Shown in pieces: positions 17,701-25,664 of a DNA stretch of 62,895 nucleotides; the stretch's first letter is position 1, and each line of letters starts with the position of its first letter. This DNA comes from an uncultured beta proteobacterium (lineage in GTDB: Bacteria; Pseudomonadota; Gammaproteobacteria; Burkholderiales; Burkholderiaceae_C): positions 1 through 62,895 of the forward strand of contig CAILZB010000079.1 of NCBI GenBank assembly GCA_903838565.1, written 5' to 3'. The notes below the pieces were generated by a model. That model worked only from the letters and a program-made list of their open reading frames with translations. It was not told the origin of the DNA and did no database searches. Both the position numbers and the translations under genes were made by a program.

Positions 17701-17873
17701 GCCACCAGGGACACCGACGCGTACTGCTGCTCGCCCAACAAGCGCTGCATGTCTTCGCGCAGCATCCGGCTGGCGTAGAACGCCAGCGACCAGATGCTGA
17801 TCACAAAGATGGCAAGCGTGAACAGCGTCACCCGGGTCTTGAGCGACTGCGCCTGAGGAATTTTGAAATGCAT
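14721..17873 (-). CDS. Membrane sensor diguanylate cyclase/phosphodiesterase (Cache-HAMP-PAS-PAS-GGDEF-EAL)
   Basis: About 1050 residues. A membrane segment at ~16-33 and another at ~295-312 enclose a periplasmic double-Cache sensor. HAMP (~313-365) and two PAS domains (~370-483, ~493-607) follow. The GGDEF domain has an intact GGDEF at ~698-702 and an RxxD inhibitory site (REGD) five residues before it. The EAL domain has EALLRW at ~830, LTES, DDFGTGYSS and AEGVET, so both catalytic activities look possible. The start is placed at ATG 17873 because the conserved SLKTRVTLFTLAIF follows shortly after, matching the start of the paralogous sensor kinase at 34091-37519; an in-frame start at 17948 would run through a palindrome. 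An ANR-type box lies upstream. Confidence 0.9.
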   Translation of the reverse strand: MHFKIPQAQSLKTRVTLFTLAIFVISIWSLAFYASRMLREDMQRLLGEQQYASVSLVADEVNRELDERLQTLKLVAQEFPLATPGPASGMQALLEQQRTLLAHFNGGLTLLNREGVAIADAPRSAGRIGNSYMDIEVAAAALNHGQAGIGRPIMGKSSQAPLLAMVAPIRDPRGQVVGALSGVIDLSRPNFLDVITQSRYGRNGGYSLVSRAHRLIVTSADKNRVMNALPAPGAVPMIDRALQGFEGTAVYVSSPGVERLASVKGVPVADWFVVSSLPTDEAFAPIRDMQQRVLGAAFGLTLLAGALTWWMLRRELRPLHALAQVFADMADEKRALQPLPITRQDEIGQLLKGFNSLVSTLGQQAQALQESEARYRTAFLTSPDAININRVEDGLYLEVNEGFLRLLGWRRDEVVGRTSLELNIWHNIDDRARLVDALMREGFVENLEADFVARDGRVVTALMSAHLITLQGEVCVLSVTRDITERKAAENQIRKLSLAVEQSAESIVITNLRAEIEYVNQAFVANTGYSREEALGQNPRLLHSGKTPKETYAAMWDAMARGERWEGEFYNQRKDGSEYVELASISPIRQADGSITHYVAVKKDVTSKKAAQDQINSLAFYDPLTELPNRRLLIDRLKQALAASSRHGREGALLFIDLDNFKDLNDTLGHDKGDLLLQQVARRLSACIREGDTVARLGGDEFVVILDDLSVSPLEAASQAELVGEKILQALSLPSALAGQVHHSSASIGVTLFSDHEETIDELLRRADLAMYQAKSSGRNTLRFYDPAMQAAVSARAALERDLHEALALNHFSLHYQPQLADQRHLTGSEALLRWSHQGRGMVSPTDFIPLAEATGLILPLGKWVLETACNQLALWALRVDMQHLTVSVNVSARQFHRPEFVDVVLEVLHRTGANPNRLKLELTESMLVTNVEDVILKMTALKNRGVGFSLDDFGTGYSSLSYLKRLPLDQLKVDQSFVRDILIDANDAAIARMVIALGHALGLSVIAEGVETEEQRRMLADQGCHAYQGFLFSRAVPVDEFELLVLHMV

Positions 17874-17932
17874 GGGCATGGGCTTGGCGCGCACGCCAAC
17901 GGGCATTCTCGGCAGTTCGTCCGGCTGCCGGG

Positions 17933-17946
17933 GAGGGATATCCCTC
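17933..17946. promoter_or_regulatory. Perfect 14-bp palindrome upstream of GGDEF-EAL gene
   Basis: GAGGGATATCCCTC is a perfect palindrome 60-73 bases upstream of the chosen start codon. It could be an operator, or it may simply lie inside the leader. Confidence 0.35.
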
Positions 17947-17960
17947 AATATGACTACAAA

Positions 17961-17974
17961 TTGATCTACGTCAA
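17961..17974. promoter_or_regulatory. ANR/FNR-type box
   Basis: TTGAT-CTAC-GTCAA fits the ANR/DNR variant of the FNR consensus (TTGAT-N4-RTCAA). It lies in the divergent spacer between the GGDEF-EAL gene (minus) and the HDAC-family gene (plus). Which gene it serves is open. A TATGAT at 18040-18045 could be the -10 for the plus gene but is too far from the box for class II activation. Confidence 0.45.
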
Positions 17975-18075
17975 TTAAAAGCAGGCCCGTCGCTCATTCC
18001 TGCAACGCGCCGCTGCCGCAAGCCCGGCACCGCGCCCCGTATGATTCCGCTACAACGCCCCAGAACCCGCCGACC

Positions 18076-18846
18076 GTGCTCATCATCTTTCACGAAGCCT
18101 TCCACGAATCCTTCTATTCGGAGGACCCCTACGACAACGCCGCCGTCCCGGACCGGCTTGTGGGCATGATGGACGCGCTGCGCGACCAGGGTCGCTACGA
18201 GGTGCGAACACCCGAACCGGCCACCCGGGCCGATCTGCTGCGCGGCCACAGCGCAGGCTATATCGACAGCATTGAAACCCGGCCGCTGCTGTTCAACATG
18301 GCGTCGCTCGCAGCCGGCGCCGCACTGCTCGGTGCGGATCTCGCCCTGCGCGGCGAACCCAGCTTTGCCTGCGTGCGCCCGCCCGGCCACCACGCCAGCC
18401 GCACTTCATCCTGGGGCCACTGCACCTTCAGTAACGTGGCGCTGGCACTGCTGCGACTGCGCGACCTGGGCCAGATCACATCGGCCACGGTCGTGGACTT
18501 TGACCTGCACACCGGCAACGGCACGCAGGACGTGCTCAGGGGCTGGCCCCAGGCCCAGGTACTCAACCCCTATGGCGACACCGCCGTCGAGTACCTGGGC
18601 GTGCTCGAACAACAGCTGCTGCGCGCGCCCCAGGTCGACGTGCTGGCGGTGTCGGCCGGCTTTGACGCCTACAAGCACGACCTGGGCGCCAAGCTCGACA
18701 CCGAGGATTACTTCAACATCGGCCGGCTGCTGCAGGCCTACGCCATTCGACTGGGACACCAGCGCCGTTTCGCCGTGCTCGAAGGCGGCTATTACCTGCC
18801 CGACCTGGGCAAGAACGCCCTGGCCTTTTGCCATGGCTTCGAGTGA
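18076..18846 (+). CDS. Histone deacetylase-family amidohydrolase
   Basis: A 256-residue zinc hydrolase of the HDAC/acetylpolyamine amidohydrolase superfamily, starting at GTG. Catalytic features are RPPGHHAS with the His-His pair at 105-106, DFDLHTGNGTQ with zinc ligands Asp143 and His145, SAGFDAY with Asp197, and a C-terminal EGGYY holding the transition-state tyrosine region. It is shorter than the ~340-residue acetylpolyamine amidohydrolases. The likely reaction is deacetylation of a small amide or of protein lysine, but the substrate is unknown. The 3' end is followed at 7 bp by a small GNAT acetyltransferase, so an acetylase/deacetylase pair is possible. A TATGAT -10-like sequence lies 31 bases upstream. 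Confidence 0.88.
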   Translation: MLIIFHEAFHESFYSEDPYDNAAVPDRLVGMMDALRDQGRYEVRTPEPATRADLLRGHSAGYIDSIETRPLLFNMASLAAGAALLGADLALRGEPSFACVRPPGHHASRTSSWGHCTFSNVALALLRLRDLGQITSATVVDFDLHTGNGTQDVLRGWPQAQVLNPYGDTAVEYLGVLEQQLLRAPQVDVLAVSAGFDAYKHDLGAKLDTEDYFNIGRLLQAYAIRLGHQRRFAVLEGGYYLPDLGKNALAFCHGFE

Positions 18847-18853
18847 CTCCGCC

Positions 18854-19171
18854 ATGAAACTTTCGCCCACCTTCACCATCATTCCCAGGACTTCGCTGGC
18901 CGGATACGACCGCATCGACATCGATCTGCCGCAGGCACGCATCGGCAACATCCGCTGCCGCTTCATGGCGGAAAAGGTGGTCGTGTACTCGATCCAGATC
19001 TTTCCCGAGTACCAGAAGAACGGCTACGGCGCCGCGGCCATCGCGCTGCTCAAGGGGCGCTTTCGGGTGCTGGTGGCCGACCGCGTGCGCTTCAGCGCGC
19101 GTGACTTCTGGGAGAAGATGAACTTCGTGGCGCTGCCCGACGGCAACTGGATCTACCCGCCACCGGCTTGA
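18854..19171 (+). CDS. Small GNAT-like N-acetyltransferase
   Basis: A 105-residue protein with the acetyl-CoA pyrophosphate loop QKNGYGAAAIALLKG (Q/RxxGxG/A type) preceded by the beta-4 strand VVYSIQIFPEY, and ending with FWEKMNFVALPDGNWIY, the GNAT C-terminal pattern. It is short for the family and probably lacks the first helices. The start at 18854 is preferred; ATG 18833 is in frame but overlaps the HDAC gene by 14 bases. Its last 19 bases overlap, tail to tail, the 3' end of the minus-strand GGDEF-EAL gene. The adjacent deacetylase suggests a related acetylation role, but this is inference. Confidence 0.7.
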   Translation: MKLSPTFTIIPRTSLAGYDRIDIDLPQARIGNIRCRFMAEKVVVYSIQIFPEYQKNGYGAAAIALLKGRFRVLVADRVRFSARDFWEKMNFVALPDGNWIYPPPA

Positions 19172-22100
19172 ATCTGCGCCGGATCGGCCCAGGCCGCCGG
19201 CGGCGTCCATCGGGCCACCCATGGCGGCAGATCGTGCGCTGGCATCGGACGCGCGATGCCGTAGCCCTGCGCCAGCTCGCAACCCATTTGCAGCAACATC
19301 GCGCCGTGCTCCACGGTCTCGACGCCCTCGGCAATGACCTGGCGATGAAAGGCCGCGCCCAGACCGATGATGCCCTTGAGGATGGCCAGATCGTCGGGGT
19401 CATCCAGCATGTCGCGCACGAAGCTCTGGTCGATCTTGAGCTGCACCACCGGCAGACGCTTGAGGTAGGTGAGCGAGGAGTAGCCGGTGCCAAAGTCGTC
19501 GAGTGCAAAGGTGACGCCGAGTTCGCGGCAGGCCTCGATCACGCCGGAGGTCTGGGCGATGTCCTGCAGCGCGCTGGTCTCCAGCACCTCCAGTTCCAGG
19601 CAGCGCGGTGCGACCTCGGGATGCAGGGCCAGAATCGCGTGCAGGCGCGGCGTGAAGTCGGCCTGCTGCAGCTGGTGCGCGCCCACGTTCACGCTCACCG
19701 GCAGCTCGAGTCCGTCGCGCCGCCAGCGCGCCATCTGGCCCAGTGCCGTGTGCATCACCCATTCGCCCAGCTCCACCGCCAGCGGATGGTCCTCGATCAC
19801 CGACAGGAACTCCCCCGGGAGCAGCAGCCCGCGCTGCGGGTGCTGCCAGCGAATCAGCGCCTCGGCACCCACCACCTGGCCGGTGCGCATGTTCACCTTG
19901 GGCTGGTAATAGAGGACGAATTCGTCCGCCGCCAGCGCGTCCCGGATGCGGTCCAGGTGTTCGTGATGACCGCGAATATTGCTGTCCTGCACGGCGTCAA
20001 ACACGTGGTAGCGGTTCTTGCCCGCCAGCTTGGCCTGGTACATGGCCTGGTCGGCCTGGCGCAGCAGCTGATCGGCGTCGACGTCCTCTCTTTGCGGGTA
20101 AAAGGTCACGCCCACGCTGGCCGACACCTGCAGCTCCAGCGCGCCGATCGGCACCACCTGCGCCGCCGCCGCGAGCAGGCGCGCCAGCGTCGGGATGCTG
20201 GACTCGATGTCGCTCAGATCCAGCAGCACGGCCACGAACTCGTCGCCCCCGAGGCGCGCCAGCGTGTCGCCTTCGCGCAGCGCCTGCTTCATGCGAGCGG
20301 CCAGCGCGATGAGCAACTGGTCTCCGGCTTCGTGCCCATGGCGGTCGTTGACGGCCTTGAAACCATCCAGATCGAGAAAGGCCACCGCCAGGCTCTGGTT
20401 GCGCCGCTGCGCCTGGGCCATGGACTGGTGCAGCCGGTCTGCCAGCAGCGCCCGGTTGGGCAGGCCGGTGAGCGCGTCGAAGTGGGCGATGCGCTCGAGC
20501 TGTTCCTGCTGCTGCTTGAGCGGGGTGATGTCGGAAAACAGCGCCACGTACTGCCGCGTCACGCCCAGGCTGTCACGCACCGCTCCCACGGTCTGCATCG
20601 CGGCGTAGACCTCACCGCTCTTGCGCCGGTTCCAGACCTCTCCCTGCCAATGCCCCTGTTGCTCCAAGTCGCGCCACATGGCGGCGTAGAAGGCCTGATC
20701 CTGCCGCCCCGAGCTCAGCAGGCGCGGATTCTTGCCCAGCACTTCGCTGCGACCGTAGCCGGTGATGCGCCGAAAGGCATGATTCACCTCGATGATGGCG
20801 CCATCGGCCGACGTGATCATGATGCCTTCGCGCGAATGGGTGAACACGCTGGCAGCGAGCTGCAGCTTTTCTTCGTCCTGCCTGCGCTCGCTGATGTCGG
20901 CAATGAATCCGTGCCAGAGCGTGGCGCCATCGCTCTCGCGTTGCGGCGAGGCGTTGCCCAGCAGCCAGCGCACCGTACCGTCCTCAAATTTCACCCGGTA
21001 CTCGTGGCGCCACAGGCTCAGGTCGCGCGCCGACGCCTGGATCGACTCTGCCACGGCGTCGTAGTCGTCGGGGTGGATCGCTGCGAACACCCTGGACGCA
21101 TCCTCGAGCACGTCCTGGGGGCTGACGCGATAGATGTCGCGCATGCCCTCGCTGGCAAAGGGAAAACACGAACGGCCATCGGGCCGCAGCAGGTATTGGT
21201 AGACCACACCCGGCACGCGGCTGGCGATCTTCTGCAGCCGCTCCAACGCTTCCTCACGCACCGCTTCCGCCCGCTTGAGTTCGGTAACGTCGTGGATGAT
21301 GGACACCAGCAGCGTGCGCTTGCCACGCGCAATCGGCGTGGAATGCACCTCGACGCTGCGTATTTCGCCGCTGGCCAGGCGGTGCGGAAAGATGAAGAAG
21401 TTGCGGTTGGCCACTGCCGCCGCTGCACGCTCATCGGCCACCTGCTGCGCCGGCAAGGCGTTGATGTCCTGGATGTTCATGGCGCGCAGCTGCACCGCTG
21501 ACCAGCCGTAGAAGTCACAGGCCGAAGCGTTCGCATCCAGTATCTGGCCGTTCTGCGCATCGATCTGGAGGATGACGGCGTTGTTGCGCTCGATCAGGCT
21601 GCGAAAGCGCTGGCGGCTGCGGCGCAGCTGGGTCTCGCTGCGGTTGCGACGACCCTCGGCGAAAGCCAGAATCGCCAGAAAGGCCAGAGCGCCGATCAGC
21701 AGCAAGGCCGCGTTCCGGCGCCACTGCGCCAGGTAGTCGCTCTCGGCCATGGCGGCCGTGATGAAGAACGGAAAGTTACCCACGGATCGATAGCCATAAA
21801 GACGCGGCACGCCGTCCACGCGCGATTCGATCGCCAGCGTTCCGGTGGGATTACCGTTGATGATCGCCAGACGGATGGGCAGCTCCGGCTCGGGCCGGTT
21901 GTCGATCTCGACCGATCCGGGATAACGCGCGACAGTAGCGCCGTTGTCCAGCCGCCGCAGCGCCACCGCTCCCAGCACACCCAGGTCGATGCCGGAGAAC
22001 TGCTCGCTCAACGCCGTCAGATCGATCGCGGTCACCGCCACCCCCAGAAAAGCGCCGTCGGCAGCGCGCACCGGTTTGGCCACATACATGCCGGCTCGCT

Positions 22101-22590
22101 GGGTGAAGCGTCCCAATGCGACCTCGGAAAAGACGGTGGCGCTGCCGCTGCCCTCTTTGAGTTGGCGAAAGAAGGATCGATCGGAGATATTGATCGCAGT
22201 CTCTCCGCCGAGGCTGGTGTACAGACTGTCGCCGTTGGCGTCGAAGAAGCGCAGCGCCGATGCCGTGGAAATGTCGTGCACGTCGGCCTTGAGTCTTGGC
22301 ACCACCTGTTGCCGGTAAGTACCCGTCATCTCCTGGCGCATGGCCTCGGGGGAAATGGTGGCAGCCATCTCGGAGACGGTGCGATCTGCGGCCTGAAGGT
22401 CGGCGCTCAATTTGGACTCGAGCACCAGCGCCAGATTGCTGACCTGGGTTTGCGCCGAAGTCCGCGCCATGCCATAGCTGGCGTAAAGCTGGTACGTCAC
22501 CAGGCACAGGAACAGGCATGCCAGACCCAGAAACATCAGCTTCTGCCGGCGCCTTTCCGAGGCTGGTGGATTGACGTCAGCAGGGGTCAT
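19153..22590 (-). CDS. Membrane PAS-GGDEF-EAL protein, last gene of the che operon
   Basis: 1145 residues. Membrane segments at ~18-38 and ~296-312 bound a periplasmic double-Cache domain. Three PAS domains follow (~325-440, ~450-570, ~575-690). The GGDEF motif is intact at 781-785 with an RxxD site (REGD, 772-775). The EAL domain has EALIRW at ~910, a variant LELEVLETSAL at the usual LTES position that keeps the metal-binding Glu, DDFGTGYSS and AEGVET. It is therefore probably bifunctional or a phosphodiesterase controlled by GTP binding. It begins only 28 bp after cheB on the same strand, so it is most simply the terminal gene of the chemotaxis operon, tying c-di-GMP turnover to chemosensory expression. 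Confidence 0.9.
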   Translation of the reverse strand: MTPADVNPPASERRRQKLMFLGLACLFLCLVTYQLYASYGMARTSAQTQVSNLALVLESKLSADLQAADRTVSEMAATISPEAMRQEMTGTYRQQVVPRLKADVHDISTASALRFFDANGDSLYTSLGGETAINISDRSFFRQLKEGSGSATVFSEVALGRFTQRAGMYVAKPVRAADGAFLGVAVTAIDLTALSEQFSGIDLGVLGAVALRRLDNGATVARYPGSVEIDNRPEPELPIRLAIINGNPTGTLAIESRVDGVPRLYGYRSVGNFPFFITAAMAESDYLAQWRRNAALLLIGALAFLAILAFAEGRRNRSETQLRRSRQRFRSLIERNNAVILQIDAQNGQILDANASACDFYGWSAVQLRAMNIQDINALPAQQVADERAAAAVANRNFFIFPHRLASGEIRSVEVHSTPIARGKRTLLVSIIHDVTELKRAEAVREEALERLQKIASRVPGVVYQYLLRPDGRSCFPFASEGMRDIYRVSPQDVLEDASRVFAAIHPDDYDAVAESIQASARDLSLWRHEYRVKFEDGTVRWLLGNASPQRESDGATLWHGFIADISERRQDEEKLQLAASVFTHSREGIMITSADGAIIEVNHAFRRITGYGRSEVLGKNPRLLSSGRQDQAFYAAMWRDLEQQGHWQGEVWNRRKSGEVYAAMQTVGAVRDSLGVTRQYVALFSDITPLKQQQEQLERIAHFDALTGLPNRALLADRLHQSMAQAQRRNQSLAVAFLDLDGFKAVNDRHGHEAGDQLLIALAARMKQALREGDTLARLGGDEFVAVLLDLSDIESSIPTLARLLAAAAQVVPIGALELQVSASVGVTFYPQREDVDADQLLRQADQAMYQAKLAGKNRYHVFDAVQDSNIRGHHEHLDRIRDALAADEFVLYYQPKVNMRTGQVVGAEALIRWQHPQRGLLLPGEFLSVIEDHPLAVELGEWVMHTALGQMARWRRDGLELPVSVNVGAHQLQQADFTPRLHAILALHPEVAPRCLELEVLETSALQDIAQTSGVIEACRELGVTFALDDFGTGYSSLTYLKRLPVVQLKIDQSFVRDMLDDPDDLAILKGIIGLGAAFHRQVIAEGVETVEHGAMLLQMGCELAQGYGIARPMPAHDLPPWVARWTPPAAWADPAQIQAGGG

Positions 22591-22618
22591 GATGCATGGC
22601 AGTCGGGGCGACCGGACC

Positions 22619-23683
22619 TTACATGCGCAGCTGCTGCAGGATCTCGCGCCCGATGGCGCTCAGCGTGACGGTCTTTTCCACGCCGCCGCGCCTCACCGCT
22701 TCCTTGGGCATGCCATAGACCACGCAGCTCTCCTCGTCCTGGGCCACCGTATGGGCGCCGGCGGTGCGCATCTCCAGCAGGCCGGCCGCGCCGTCGTCGC
22801 CCATGCCGGTCATGATCACGCCCAGCGCGTTGGCGCCGGCGCACTTCGCGACGGAGCGAAACAGCACGTCCACCGACGGCCGATGCCGGTTCACCAGCGG
22901 CCCGTCCATGATTTCCACGTAGTACTGCGCGCCGGTGCGGCGCAACAGCATGTGCTTGCCACCGGGCGCGATCAGCGCCTGGCCGCGCAGCACGCGGTCG
23001 TTGTTCTGCGCTTCCTTCACGTTGATCTGGCACAGGCCGTTGAGCCGGTTCGCAAACTCCGCCGTGAACTTCTCCGGCATGTGCTGCACGATCACGATGC
23101 CCGGACAGACCCGCGGCAGGCTGGTCAGGACCACCTCCAGCGCCTGCGTTCCTCCGGTCGAAGTGCCCAGTGCCACCACGCGCTCGGTGGTCTGGATCAT
23201 GGCCGAATGCTTGTCCGCAGCGGGCATGATCACGTCGGCCGTGTTCTTGCTCACTGCCACCACCGGCAGCAGCCGCTTCACGTTGGCCTTGGCCGCAGCC
23301 TTGACCGCGCTCACCAGGTCGTCGGAGGCGTCGATCAGGAACTGCTTGAGTCCGATCGTTGGCTTGGTGATGATGGCCACGGCGCCAGCTGCCAGCGCCT
23401 CGATCGAGGTCTTGGCGCCCGCCTCGGCCAGCGTGGAACAGATCACCACCGGCGTGGGATGCTCGGCCATGATCTTCTTGAGGAAGGTGATGCCATCCAT
23501 GCGCGGCATCTCCACGTCAAGCACGATCACGTCGGGCCATTGCACGTTCATGCGTGCGATCGCCAGGATCGGGTCCGCCGCTGCGGCGATGACCTCGATC
23601 TCGGGGTCTTCGGTGAGCAGCGCCGTCACCACCTGGCGCACCACCGCCGAATCGTCCACCACCAGAACCTTTATCCGAGTCAA
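22619..23683 (-). CDS. cheB: Chemotaxis response regulator protein-glutamate methylesterase CheB
   Basis: A 354-residue CheB that removes methyl groups from (and deamidates) MCP glutamates when phosphorylated. The N-terminal receiver has VVDDSA, the phosphoacceptor in [11 protein letters not shown], and a conserved Lys in ITKP. The C-terminal esterase carries the triad: Ser in GTSTGG, His in QHMP and Asp in MTGMGDDGA. The start is TTG at 23683, overlapping the cheD stop (TTGA), which implies strong coupling and perhaps deliberately low initiation. It belongs to the cheW-cheR-cheD-cheB block. Confidence 0.96.
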   Translation of the reverse strand: MTRIKVLVVDDSAVVRQVVTALLTEDPEIEVIAAAADPILAIARMNVQWPDVIVLDVEMPRMDGITFLKKIMAEHPTPVVICSTLAEAGAKTSIEALAAGAVAIITKPTIGLKQFLIDASDDLVSAVKAAAKANVKRLLPVVAVSKNTADVIMPAADKHSAMIQTTERVVALGTSTGGTQALEVVLTSLPRVCPGIVIVQHMPEKFTAEFANRLNGLCQINVKEAQNNDRVLRGQALIAPGGKHMLLRRTGAQYYVEIMDGPLVNRHRPSVDVLFRSVAKCAGANALGVIMTGMGDDGAAGLLEMRTAGAHTVAQDEESCVVYGMPKEAVRRGGVEKTVTLSAIGREILQQLRM

Positions 23684-24192
23684 AGCAAATCTCCTTCAGT
23701 GGGCGCGGCGCTGGGCGCGATCTGACTGGACCAGACGTCGCCATTGCTGACGTCAAAAATGATCTGGCGGTGGCCCACACCAAACAGGCTCTCCGACAGG
23801 ATGGAAATGCCCTGCTCGCCCAGCAGGCTGATCGCGGCCTCGCCATTGCGTTGTCCCACCAGACCGCCAGGATGCTCCAGGTCAGGAAACATGTTGCCGC
23901 CGCCGAAGACCTTGGCCTGGCACTGTGCGGGGGCGATGCCCAGCTGACGCAACTCCTCCAGCATCAGTTGCAGCGCCTCGTCGCCGTAGCGCGCGTCCAG
24001 CCGCTTCGGGCGCCTGGCGCGACCCCGGCTCGGCAGCAGGAAATGCGACATGCCGCCGGTGCGCGTCTCGGGGTGCCACAGCGTGATCGAGACGCAGGAG
24101 CCCAGCAGCGTGCGCAGCTTGTAGCTGGCGTCGGCGACGATGAACTCTCCGGGCTGCAGGAACAAGTCCATCAGGTGCGGCAGTCCGTCCAC
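23680..24192 (-). CDS. cheD: Chemoreceptor glutamine deamidase CheD
   Basis: About 170 residues, starting at GTG 24192, one base after the cheR stop; ATG 24171 is an alternative giving 163 residues. CheD deamidates receptor glutamines. The catalytic Cys is in [10 protein letters not shown], and the His in [10 protein letters not shown] completes the site. [10 protein letters not shown] and the C-terminal [17 protein letters not shown] are CheD signatures. It overlaps cheB by 4 bases. A CheD together with both CheR and CheB is common in systems with long, heavily modified receptors such as the poly-HAMP MCP of this operon. Confidence 0.95.
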   Translation of the reverse strand: MDGLPHLMDLFLQPGEFIVADASYKLRTLLGSCVSITLWHPETRTGGMSHFLLPSRGRARRPKRLDARYGDEALQLMLEELRQLGIAPAQCQAKVFGGGNMFPDLEHPGGLVGQRNGEAAISLLGEQGISILSESLFGVGHRQIIFDVSNGDVWSSQIAPSAAPTEGDLL

Positions 24193-24193
24193 G

Positions 24194-24997
24194 TCAGGCG
24201 GCCCTGCGGTAGATCGACGGCGCCACCGGCGCCACGGCCTGGCTGATGTTGTTCAGCGTCTCGGAGTGGCCGATGAAAAAATGGCCTTCGGGCTTGATCG
24301 TCGAGACCACGCGCGACACCACTTCGCGCTTGGTCTCGTCGCTGAAGTAGATCATCACGTTGCGCAGGAACACCAGGTCGAATTGTCCCAGGTGGGGCAG
24401 CGGCGCGTTCAGGTTCACCTGCCGGAACAGCACCCTGGAGCGCAGGCTGCGATCGATCAACAGGCGGCCTTCGTGTTCGCCCGTGCCCTTGAGGCAGAAG
24501 CGCCGCATGTAGGCCGGCGGAATGTGGCGCGCGCGCTCCATGGTGTAGAGCGCGCGCGTCGCGCCCTGCAGCACGTGGGTGCTGATGTCGGTGCCCAGCA
24601 CTTCCCAAGGCGTGGACTCGAGGCAGTCGGCCAACACCATCGCGATGCTGTAGGCCTCCTCGCCGCTGGAGCTGGCCGCGCTCCACACGCGAAAGGGCTG
24701 GGAGCGGTTGCGCGCTGCCAGCGCCTTTTCCCGCAGAAAATCGAAGTGTTTGATCTCGCGAAAGAAATAGGTCTCGTTGGTGGTGAGCAGGTCCACCGCC
24801 ATCTGCACCTCGTCCGGTTCATCGCCGGACGCGAGCAGCCTGAAGTAGTCGCCAAAGCTGTCGAGCTGATGCAGCTTCACGCGCTTGCCCAGACGGCCCT
24901 CGACCAGCGCCCTCTTTGACGATGCCATCGTGATGCCCGCCTTGGCAAAAATGAAACCCTGAAACTGGGCCAGCTCGGCGTCGGTGATGGATCTCAT
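24194..24997 (-). CDS. cheR: Chemotaxis protein methyltransferase CheR
   Basis: A 267-residue SAM-dependent methyltransferase for MCP glutamates. The N-terminal helical domain (~1-70) and catalytic domain are visible: LTTNETYFFRE, the SAM-binding VWSAASSSGEEAYSIAM, LGTDISTHVL and the NVMIYF motif (FLRNVMIYFSDETK). There is no C-terminal pentapeptide-binding extension beyond the normal fold. It sits 25 bp after cheW and 1 bp before cheD. The MCP of this operon lacks a recognisable NWETF tail, so CheR must bind it directly. Confidence 0.96.
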   Translation of the reverse strand: MRSITDAELAQFQGFIFAKAGITMASSKRALVEGRLGKRVKLHQLDSFGDYFRLLASGDEPDEVQMAVDLLTTNETYFFREIKHFDFLREKALAARNRSQPFRVWSAASSSGEEAYSIAMVLADCLESTPWEVLGTDISTHVLQGATRALYTMERARHIPPAYMRRFCLKGTGEHEGRLLIDRSLRSRVLFRQVNLNAPLPHLGQFDLVFLRNVMIYFSDETKREVVSRVVSTIKPEGHFFIGHSETLNNISQAVAPVAPSIYRRAA

Positions 24998-25022
24998 AGG
25001 GGCGTCTGATCGGCTCCCGTGC

Positions 25023-25595
25023 CTAAGCGCTGGCGCCCTGCACTGCAGCCACGTCGGTCGACGCCGCCACTTGGCCCATGCTGCTGATCTCTTCGGCGGA
25101 GAGCACCTGGTTCACATTCAGCAGGATCACGAACTTGCCGTTGACCTTGCCTATGCCTTCGATGAAATCGCTGCGGATCTTGGTGCCAAAGCTGGGCGCG
25201 GGCTCGATCTCGGAGGCCGGGATCTCCAGAACCTCCTGCACCGCGTCCACCACCACGCCCATGTTCTGGCGCTCGCCCTCGAGCGGTGTGTCGACCTCGA
25301 TGATGATGATGCAGGTGCTCTTCGTGACCGGGCTGGCCGGTTTGCCAAAACGCGACGACAGGTCCATCACCGGCACCACGGCGCCGCGCAGGTTGATGAC
25401 GCCGCGGATGCACGCCGGCATCATCGGCACCTCGGTCAGGTTGGCGTACCAGATGATCTCCTTGATGCACAGAATGCCGATCGAGAACATCTCGCCGCCC
25501 AGCACGAAGGTCAGGTACTGCTTTTTCTCGACCACCTCCGCGGCCGCTGGCACGCGTGCCAGCGGTCTGCTTTCGCTTTTCACCAATGCGTTCAT
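25023..25595 (-). CDS. cheW: Chemotaxis coupling protein CheW
   Basis: A 190-residue adaptor linking MCPs to CheA. The CheW fold runs from ~30 to ~165 (KQYLTFVLGGEMFSIGI... RGVINLRGAVVPVMDL... GVVVDAVQEVLEI). The C-terminus carries an extra ~20-residue tail rich in Ala and Ser. ATG 25595 is chosen because a strong AAGGAG lies 7 bases upstream; the frame is open further but lacks a second ribosome binding site. Preceded by the poly-HAMP MCP gene (69-bp gap). Confidence 0.95.
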   Translation of the reverse strand: MNALVKSESRPLARVPAAAEVVEKKQYLTFVLGGEMFSIGILCIKEIIWYANLTEVPMMPACIRGVINLRGAVVPVMDLSSRFGKPASPVTKSTCIIIIEVDTPLEGERQNMGVVVDAVQEVLEIPASEIEPAPSFGTKIRSDFIEGIGKVNGKFVILLNVNQVLSAEEISSMGQVAASTDVAAVQGASA

Positions 25596-25664
25596 TAGGT
25601 GCTCCTTAATGTGAGAGAACGAACTTTCATGGTGCTGGGGCGCCTTGCGCACCAGGCATGAAAG

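Noticed and set aside
19168..21501. 777-codon plus-strand open frame opposite the second GGDEF-EAL gene
   Set aside because: His/Arg/Gln-rich shadow translation without domain signatures.
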